From Verrucomicrobiaceae bacterium (GTDB lineage: Bacteria > Verrucomicrobiota > Verrucomicrobiia > Verrucomicrobiales > Akkermansiaceae): a DNA stretch of 8,535 nt. Positions 1 to 5,600 of the stretch are shown piece by piece; within the stretch, counting starts at the first letter, position 1, and every line of letters begins with the position of its first letter. Both the position numbers and the translations under genes were made by a program. The notes below the pieces were generated by a model. It did no database searches. It worked only from the letters and a program-made list of their open reading frames with translations, and was not told the origin of the DNA. The stretch spans positions 1-8,535 of the forward strand of contig JAIXVN010000443.1 in the NCBI GenBank assembly GCA_027483005.1, in the 5' to 3' direction.

Positions 1-278
1 ATGCCGTTCGGCAAATCGAGGTAGGCGGAGATCGTGGAGGCTGGCTGGTTGCCGTTGGTGGTGCCGGGCAGGACGACGGCGGAACCGTCGAAAGTCGCAC
101 CGACACCGCGAATGGTGGCGGCGGCATTTCCGATGCTGTCCGTGACCGATGTCCCCGAAGCGGCCGCGCCACTGCTCTGGTTGAAGGTCCAACGATGGAC
201 CAGGTCGCCGTGCAGCGAGGTAGTCGCGAGCAGCATGAGCAGCGAGGTCGTGACCGGGATGATCGAAATCGACGGCAT
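1..278 (-). CDS. LamG/concanavalin A-like secreted protein, N-terminal fragment (3' end beyond window)
   Basis: Reading leftward from the ATG at 278-276 gives 92 uninterrupted codons, and the frame is still open at base 1. The first 24 residues have a hydrophobic stretch (IIPVTTSLLMLLATTSL) like a Sec signal peptide, but no Lys/Arg in the n-region, which is unusual. The mature part begins DLVHRWTFNQSSGAAASGT and continues with DSIGNAAATIRG, DGSAVVLPGTTNGNQ and SAYLDLPNG. This layout (HRW/YSFN, DS.G...A...G.GA.F, LPG...N, YLDLPNG) is that of LamG_3-type jelly-roll domains common in Verrucomicrobiota exported proteins. Such domains usually bind or cleave glycans, but the catalytic or C-terminal modules lie outside the window, so the function stays open. 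No good Shine-Dalgarno precedes the ATG. An in-frame TTG 33 bases upstream is an alternative, but it would put Asp and Glu residues ahead of the signal peptide. The lysine-poor, GC-rich codon choice matches the neighbours. Confidence 0.82.
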   Translation of the reverse strand, partial: MPSISIIPVTTSLLMLLATTSLHGDLVHRWTFNQSSGAAASGTSVTDSIGNAAATIRGVGATFDGSAVVLPGTTNGNQPASTISAYLDLPNG

Positions 279-878
279 GGGTTGGTTCGTTTCGTCAGTT
301 CGAGGATGCAACGGAGGCATCGGGCACCCATTTTCTGTGACCCAGCAGTCTCAGTTAGAAGGACCTCTGGCGTTTCAACAGGGGGAAAAATGCCCTCAAA
401 TCCTCTCGTTGCAACAGGATAAAGGTTCTGCCAGATCATTCGTCACCTTGACCTCGGATGATGCCAAGCTTGCGGGCCTCCAACCGCGAGAAAATGGAAG
501 CCGGGTGACTGTTCAAACGCACCGATTGACATGAAGAGCAGCGGCCATCTGATTGTTCTCCAGGTTCACCTTGGCGAGTTCCCCTACCGCATCGAAGCCA
601 TCAAGGAAGGAACCACCGTGGAGTCGGCGTCTCCTGCCACCGCGACAAGCGCTCCCTGTGAGCCATCGACTTCCTCCGCGAGATCGGCAATGAGACGCCT
701 CCTACATGGCCAGCGGGATCGATGCCTGGTCCACCAGCATTGATCCGGAACTGCCGAGTTACTAGACGGAATCCGCCTTCCAACCATTGCTCGCGATGGC
801 AATCGGCTCCGCCCGGCAAAGATCCACAAAGGTTCCGTGAAGTCACTCCTCCCGGTGAGGTGCGCTTGTCCAGGTCCT
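279..878. other. Intergenic region without an intact gene; leader of the LamG gene plus possible coding remnants
   Basis: Six hundred bases separate the exporter stop from the LamG start. Stops break every frame, and no reading frame gives a recognisable protein. Bases 279-530 are relatively AT-rich and should hold the promoter and leader of the LamG gene. The best minus-strand promoter-like pair is TTGAAA (373-378) and TAACTG (352-357), with a short 15-base spacer, which is weak. On the plus strand three short stretches with GC-rich third positions read coherently: GEFPYRIEAIKEGTTVE around 573-623, AIDFLREIGNETPPT around 662-706, and IDAWSTSIDPELPSY around 718-762. They lie in three different frames, with stops after or between them, as a decayed gene would look, but I cannot name a family. 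No rho-independent terminator (GC stem plus T-run) is visible after the exporter gene. Confidence 0.5.
545..765 (+). pseudogene. Possible decayed coding remnant (tentative)
   Basis: Three neighbouring peptide stretches on the plus strand look protein-like and have G/C-rich third codon positions. They are LIVLQVHLGEFPYRIEAIKE (frame of 531), SCHRDKRSL-stop-AIDFLREIGNE (frame of 629) and GIDAWSTSIDPELPSY-stop (frame of 718). Joining them needs two frame changes of the same sense and one read-through stop, the pattern expected of an old frameshifted gene. It would face the LamG gene divergently. The minus strand of the same stretch also gives short open runs with moderate GC3, so strand and reality are both uncertain. 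No family is recognised. The alternative is chance coding-like composition in GC-rich DNA. Confidence 0.15.
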
Positions 879-2180
879 TCAACCAAACAACATCCACGCC
901 AGGACGAGGGTCCAGGCCACATTCACGGCCTGCCCGCCCACGAAGGCGAGGGCTGGCCGACCGCCACCAAGCTTCGCCAGATCGCCCAGCTTCGTTTCCA
1001 ATCCAATGCAGACGAACGCGGCGGCGAACCAAAGCTCGCGCAGGCTCTTGAGCGGCTTGCTGCACGCTTTCACCGTCTCCGGAGCCAGCAGGAACGAAAA
1101 GACCAGCGAGGCCGCGATGAACCCCAGGACGAACTTGGGAAATCGCTCCCAAATGATCCGCAATCCCGGACGCTCCGCCGCCACGCCATCCTTGCGGGCA
1201 CGCAGCGACCACCACAGCGACAGCACGAAGGCCGCCACGCCGATCAGGACGTTCTGCGAGAGCTTCACCACCGTGCCGGTCATGGTCGCCGTCTCACCCA
1301 GCATCTCGGTCGCGGCAAGCACCGAACCACTGGTATCAAGCGTGCCCCCCAGCCAAGCCCCGCCGACCGCCTGGCTCAGGCCGATCCATTTCACGCACCA
1401 CGGCATCAGGATCATCATCGGCACGGCGCAAAGCAGGACCACCGAGGTGACATACGACAGCTTCTTCTTGTCGCCCTGGATCGCCCCGCAGGCCGCGATC
1501 GCAGCAGAGACTCCGCAAATGGAAACCGCCGTGGAAAGCATCACGCCGAACTCGTCATCCACCTTGAGCCTGCGCGCGATCCGGAACGTGATGTGCCAGA
1601 CCACCGGAATGACCAGCAAGGCCTGGATCAGGCCCGGAGCCCCCGCCTGAAGCAGATCACGGAACAGCATGCTGGCCCCAAGGATCACAATGCCGGTCTT
1701 GATGAAAAACTCCGTGCGCACCGCCCCCATGAGCCATCCCGGTTGCGGCAACAGGTGGCTCCACAGCAGACCCAGTCCCAGTGCGAAGACCACATACTCC
1801 AGACCGAGCTCCTTGACCCGCGCATGCGCCGCCAGCATCTGGGCCAGCCACGCGAGTGCGAACACCACACAGGCTCCAGCGGGAAAACTGCGGACTCCGC
1901 GACCCATGGACGCTGCGAGAACCGCCGTCGCGAGGAGCACCAGCACCCCCGTTGTTTGGGCGATGTTCCAGAGATTCGATCCCGAAACAAGTCGGCCAAC
2001 CTCCGCCGCCGACTGCCAGGAGAGGCTAGGCTCGGGAAGCTTCAGTCCGGCAATCGATGCCAGCAGCAGCGGCACCGCCGCCAACACCGCCAACCAGTCC
2101 TCATTCCGCCACCAGGTCGGCTGAACAGGGGGCGTGGTGGGTTCCATGGCAGCGGCGTCTTCGGGCATCGCGCCGAGCAT
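879..2180 (-). CDS. YeiH/UPF0324 family putative sulfate exporter (integral membrane transporter)
   Basis: This is a polytopic membrane protein of 433 residues from the ATG at 2180-2178, ending at the TGA at 881-879. A short Pro-rich cytoplasmic start (EPTTPPVQPTWWRNEDW) precedes roughly ten or eleven hydrophobic segments. Family landmarks are GIVILGASMLF, the Gly/Ser-rich helix STAVSICGVSAAIAACGAI (about residues 216-234), GGTLDTSGSVLAATEM (about 278-293), the SQNVLIG helix, and the C-terminal pair LWFAAAFVCIGLET and FVGGQAVNVAWTLVLAW. These match the Cons_hypoth698/YeiH family, annotated as putative sulfate exporters. E. coli YeiH is about 350 residues, and this is one of the longer variants with an N-terminal extension. 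Substrate is not proven for most members, so sulfate or a sulfonate is family inference. In-frame alternatives are TTG at 2204 and ATGs at 2168 and 2147; I prefer 2180 because GAGG sits just upstream. Only 39 bases separate it from the upstream lyase gene with no visible terminator, so co-transcription is plausible. Confidence 0.88.
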   Translation of the reverse strand: MLGAMPEDAAAMEPTTPPVQPTWWRNEDWLAVLAAVPLLLASIAGLKLPEPSLSWQSAAEVGRLVSGSNLWNIAQTTGVLVLLATAVLAASMGRGVRSFPAGACVVFALAWLAQMLAAHARVKELGLEYVVFALGLGLLWSHLLPQPGWLMGAVRTEFFIKTGIVILGASMLFRDLLQAGAPGLIQALLVIPVVWHITFRIARRLKVDDEFGVMLSTAVSICGVSAAIAACGAIQGDKKKLSYVTSVVLLCAVPMMILMPWCVKWIGLSQAVGGAWLGGTLDTSGSVLAATEMLGETATMTGTVVKLSQNVLIGVAAFVLSLWWSLRARKDGVAAERPGLRIIWERFPKFVLGFIAASLVFSFLLAPETVKACSKPLKSLRELWFAAAFVCIGLETKLGDLAKLGGGRPALAFVGGQAVNVAWTLVLAWMLFG

Positions 2181-2219
2181 GTTCCTCGGCGACTCCACAA
2201 GCAACTGCCAAAGGCCGAC
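2181..2219 (-). promoter_or_regulatory. Short lyase-exporter junction with tight Shine-Dalgarno-like GAGG
   Basis: The 39-base gap between the lyase stop (2222-2220) and the exporter ATG (2180) has no terminator hairpin and no promoter I would call. GAGG at 2187-2184 lies only three bases before the ATG, which is closer than ideal. A second purine run, GGAG, lies about twelve bases before it. This supports the ATG at 2180 weakly, but the tight spacing leaves the 2168 or 2147 ATG possible. Confidence 0.35.
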
Positions 2220-2618
2220 TCACGGCTGGCTCACCTCGAGCCGGACGAAGCGGCGGATGCTGCCGGCCGGAACCAGAATGCGAAGGGTTTCGTGGGTGGC
2301 GGTTTCCTCGATGGCTGGAGGACGCTGATCGACGATGCCGCTGGCGCTCCAGGATCCGGGGGCGAGGGTTCCACTCCATTTCACAAGATAGGTCAAATCG
2401 GACGCGGCCTTGTTGCGACGGTAGATGAAATCAAGAGTGGCCCCTTTCCATTCAAGGGTGATCGGAAGACTGTTCGAGACACCAGGATCGGTGGCGAGGG
2501 CGTATTCCATCAGGTTGGCGATGCCATCACGATCCTTGTCGGCACTGGGTCCGCTGACCAGTGGATCGGCGAGTTCATTGGAAGTGAAAAAGCCCCGCCG
2601 CCACGTGGCGAAGCTGCT
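2220..2618 (-). other. C-terminal verrucomicrobial-type module of the giant protein
   Basis: The last 132 residues contain FATWRRGFFTSNELADPLVS, SADKDRDGIANLMEYALATD, a strand-rich part (LEWKGATLDFIYRRN, YLVKWSGTLAPGSW) and the end RILVPAGSIRRFVRLEVSQP. This 'D.DRDGI.NL.EYAL..DP...F.YRR......Y.V..S..L..W......R..V......F.RL.V' tail recurs on many exported verrucomicrobial proteins. It may be a sorting or attachment domain, but that is inference. There is no hydrophobic anchor, no PEP motif and no Arg cluster of a PEP-CTERM signal. Confidence 0.65.
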
Positions 2619-5600
2619 GGCGACAAGGGTGACCTTGACAGTTCCCGGACTGGAAAGATCGAGGGGGGCGGCGAAGCCGGATGGAGGAATGATCGTGACG
2701 GAGCCGGACCGACTGCCGCTGTGGGTCAGGAGCGTGTAGCTCCCGCTGACCGCAGTGCCGGTGTCGATCAGGGTGATGCTGCCGCCGAGTCCGAGCGCGC
2801 CGGTGACATTCACGCGATCACTGGAAGAACCGAGCTGGAAGTTGGCATTGGACCCAGGCTTGAGCGTGAGCGGACCGGTTCCGAGCGTGCCGACGTTTTC
2901 TCCTCCCGGAGCAAGCGTGCCGCCTGATTCCACGGTCACGGAACCGGTGGAGCCCGTGCCGCCCAGAGTGCCGGACGAAAGGACGGTCGCGGCGCTGGTG
3001 GCGATGCTGCCGGTCACCAGCAGCGTGCCTCCGGTGACCGTGGTGGTGCCGGAGTAGGTGTTGGTGCTGGCGAGGGTCAAGGTCCCGGCTCCGGATTTGG
3101 TGAGAGAGCCGATGAAGGTGACCGGGTTGCTGTCGATGAGCACGCGGTCGATCGTGGTGTTGAAGCCATTGGTATGGAGGATGCCACCGCCGCTGCTGGA
3201 GAGGATGAAGCGACCGCTGGCATCACCGGTGATCAGTTGCGGGAGGTTTGCGGATAGCTTCAAGGTGCCGCCGTTGGTCAGGATGAGGCGTCCATAGCCG
3301 TTCACATTTCCCGAACCGCCATCAAAGTTGATCGGCTGCCCGGTGGTCAGGGTGCCACCCCTGACGGTCAGCGTGCTCAGGCTGCTGGTGCCCGATGTTT
3401 GTGACAAGCGGATGGCACCAGATCCGGTGTAGACCATCGCAGCGCTGCTTCCCGACGCGGTGCCGATGTTGAGGGTGGCGGCGTAGCCACCGTTCGCCTG
3501 GACGTTCAGCGATCCTGACTGGTTCCATGTCGAGTTGTCACCGACGGTGAGAGAGGCATTGCGTGCGACCGCAAGTGATCCGCTGTTGGTGACGGTGGTC
3601 GGAAACGCAGCAGAACCGTTCACGTTCAGCGTCTGGGCCGAGGTGCTGACTGCGGTGTTGACGCCTGGGACCGCGCCCAGTTGGACTGCCTTTGAAACAC
3701 CGGTGACGATGGTGGTGGCGGCGGTTTGGGAGGCCGCGCCGAGATTGAGCGTCGAAGTGGCGGAGTTGGTCACATTCATCGCATAGCCACCGGTCGCGCC
3801 CGACTGGTTTCCGGAAAGGTTCACCGTGCCGCCGTTGATCACCGTGCCGCCGCTGTGGGAGTTCGGGGTTTGCAGGTTGAGGATTCCTGTGCCGGATTTC
3901 GTGAGGGCACCACTGCCTGTTAGATTGCCCGATCCGGCGAAGGTGAAGGCGGCGGTGTTGTTGACCGAGATGGAGGCCGGGGACAGCGATCCTGTTAGGT
4001 TGACGGTGGAGTTGGCGGCTCCTGTGGCGTCAAAGAGCACGTGGTTGCCATGGGTGAAGGTGGAAAGTCGGTTGCCGTTCCAGAAGGTGATGGCGCTGCC
4101 CGAATTCCAGAGGTTGCCCACACCATCACCGCGCCAGACGAGGGTGACCACGGACGCGGCGGAAGTGGGATCGGTGCCGGCGAGAAATTCATCATTGTTG
4201 GTTTGGCCGTCGAGATCCGGATCCGCAGCGGCGGCCGCATTGGGGTTGCTGTAGTCGCCGAACCAGAGGACCTGCCATTGCTGGAAGGCGCTGAGCGTGC
4301 TGGTGACGACGACTTTCACCTGGCCGGACGTGGCGGTGTCGAGGGTGCAGGCGAAGTCGGCGGGCACGCTGCCGACGGAAAGTCCAGTGCCGGAGAGGGT
4401 GCCGGTGTAGTTGATGATCGTGTAGGTGCCGGGCAGGAGGCCGCCCGCGTTGCTGAAATTGATCATGCCGTTGAGCGCGAGATTGCCGGTGACGTCGATG
4501 CGGTCGCGGCTGCTGCCCAGATCAATGACCGTGACGCTTTCGGCGGCGAGGGAGAGGCCATTGGTGAACGTGATCACTCCAACTCCATTGTCGCCGGGAC
4601 TGAGGGAGGCATCGCCTTCAATGGTTGCGGCGGCGAGACTGCCGGAGCCACCCAACAGGGAGCCTGCCTTCACCGTGAGCGGACTGGCGGTGATGCTTCC
4701 ATTCACGATCAACGAGCCGCCGGAAACGGTCGTGGACCCCGCGTGGCTGCACGCGCCGGTGAGTTTCAACACGCCGGTTCCAACCTTTTGGAGCGCGGTG
4801 ATGCACCCGGCGGCCTGCTCGGAAATGGTGCCTTGGAAGACAGTGTCCGCGTCGGCCTGACCGATCTCCCACGTCAACGTCCTCCCGGTGGTGGGGCCGC
4901 CCTGAACGATGGAGCCGGCCGCGCCTGTTAGAGAACCAATGGCGATCCTTGAGCCGATACCGGAATCGACGATGCCGACGTAGAGCAGTTTGACGTTTGC
5001 GGCGAGATTCATCGCCGCGAGCGGCAGTCCGGTGGGCGAGTAGTTGTTGCCGATGCGGAACTCGCCGCCATTGGCATCGGTGGTCACGTTGATCTGGCCG
5101 GTGAAGGCGGACCAATCAGCATCGATGCCGGTGCGGATGTCGGGGATGTAGAGGTTGAACGTGCCACCGCCAGTGAGAGTGCCGCGGATGGAGCAGCGGG
5201 AATCGCAGTTGAGGTTGCCGGTGAAACCGCTGGGGACGACGAGGTTCCAGGTGGAGGTGTTGGAGGAAGTGGTTGAACTGAAATTGGAATACATGGCGAG
5301 CGTGCCGCCCTTGAGGGTGACGGCTCCGCTGCCGAGGGCGTTGGTGTTCGCATTGTCGCTGGCAAGCTGGACGATGCCGGCGTTGAGGGTGGTGCCGCCG
5401 CTGTAGGTGTTCGCGCCATCCAGGGTGAGGGTGGCGGCTCCGCTTTTCACGAATGAGGCAGAGCCAACGATGCTGCCGGCGTTGGAGTTGAGGGTGACGG
5501 ACCTGGTGGAGTTGTTGACGGTGACCGAAGCGGGTTCGACGTTTCCTGTTAGAACCACGGTGCCGTTGACAAGCGTGTCGTCGAAGGTGACGGCATCGTA

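Noticed and set aside
352..378. Minus-strand TTGAAA / TAACTG promoter pair upstream of the LamG gene
   Set aside because: The spacer is only 15 bases and the -10 match is poor. It is too weak to annotate as a promoter.
382..400. Possible hairpin AGGG-N-CCCT around a T-run (minus strand)
   Set aside because: The stem is only four base pairs and the T-run sits in the loop rather than after the stem, so it is not a rho-independent terminator.
601..1215. Minus-strand frame of 204 codons overlapping the exporter
   Set aside because: It overlaps the exporter reading frame over most of its length, has a composition typical of a shifted frame (Arg/Gly/Pro/Trp), and shows no motif.
2220..2300. PEP-CTERM or autotransporter beta-barrel terminus on the giant protein
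   Set aside because: The complete C-terminus ends RRFVRLEVSQP, with no PEP motif, no hydrophobic helix followed by an Arg cluster, and no barrel-type alternation ending in an aromatic residue.
837..2927. Plus-strand open frame of 696 codons
   Set aside because: It lies antisense to the exporter and to the end of the giant gene. Its translation is rich in Arg/Gln/His/Pro with no domain pattern, as expected of a GC-rich antisense frame, and it spans two convincing minus-strand genes.
4041..4931. Plus-strand open frame of 296 codons
   Set aside because: It is a Gly/Ala/Glu/Arg-rich antisense shadow of PATR units 2 and 3 with no recognisable family.
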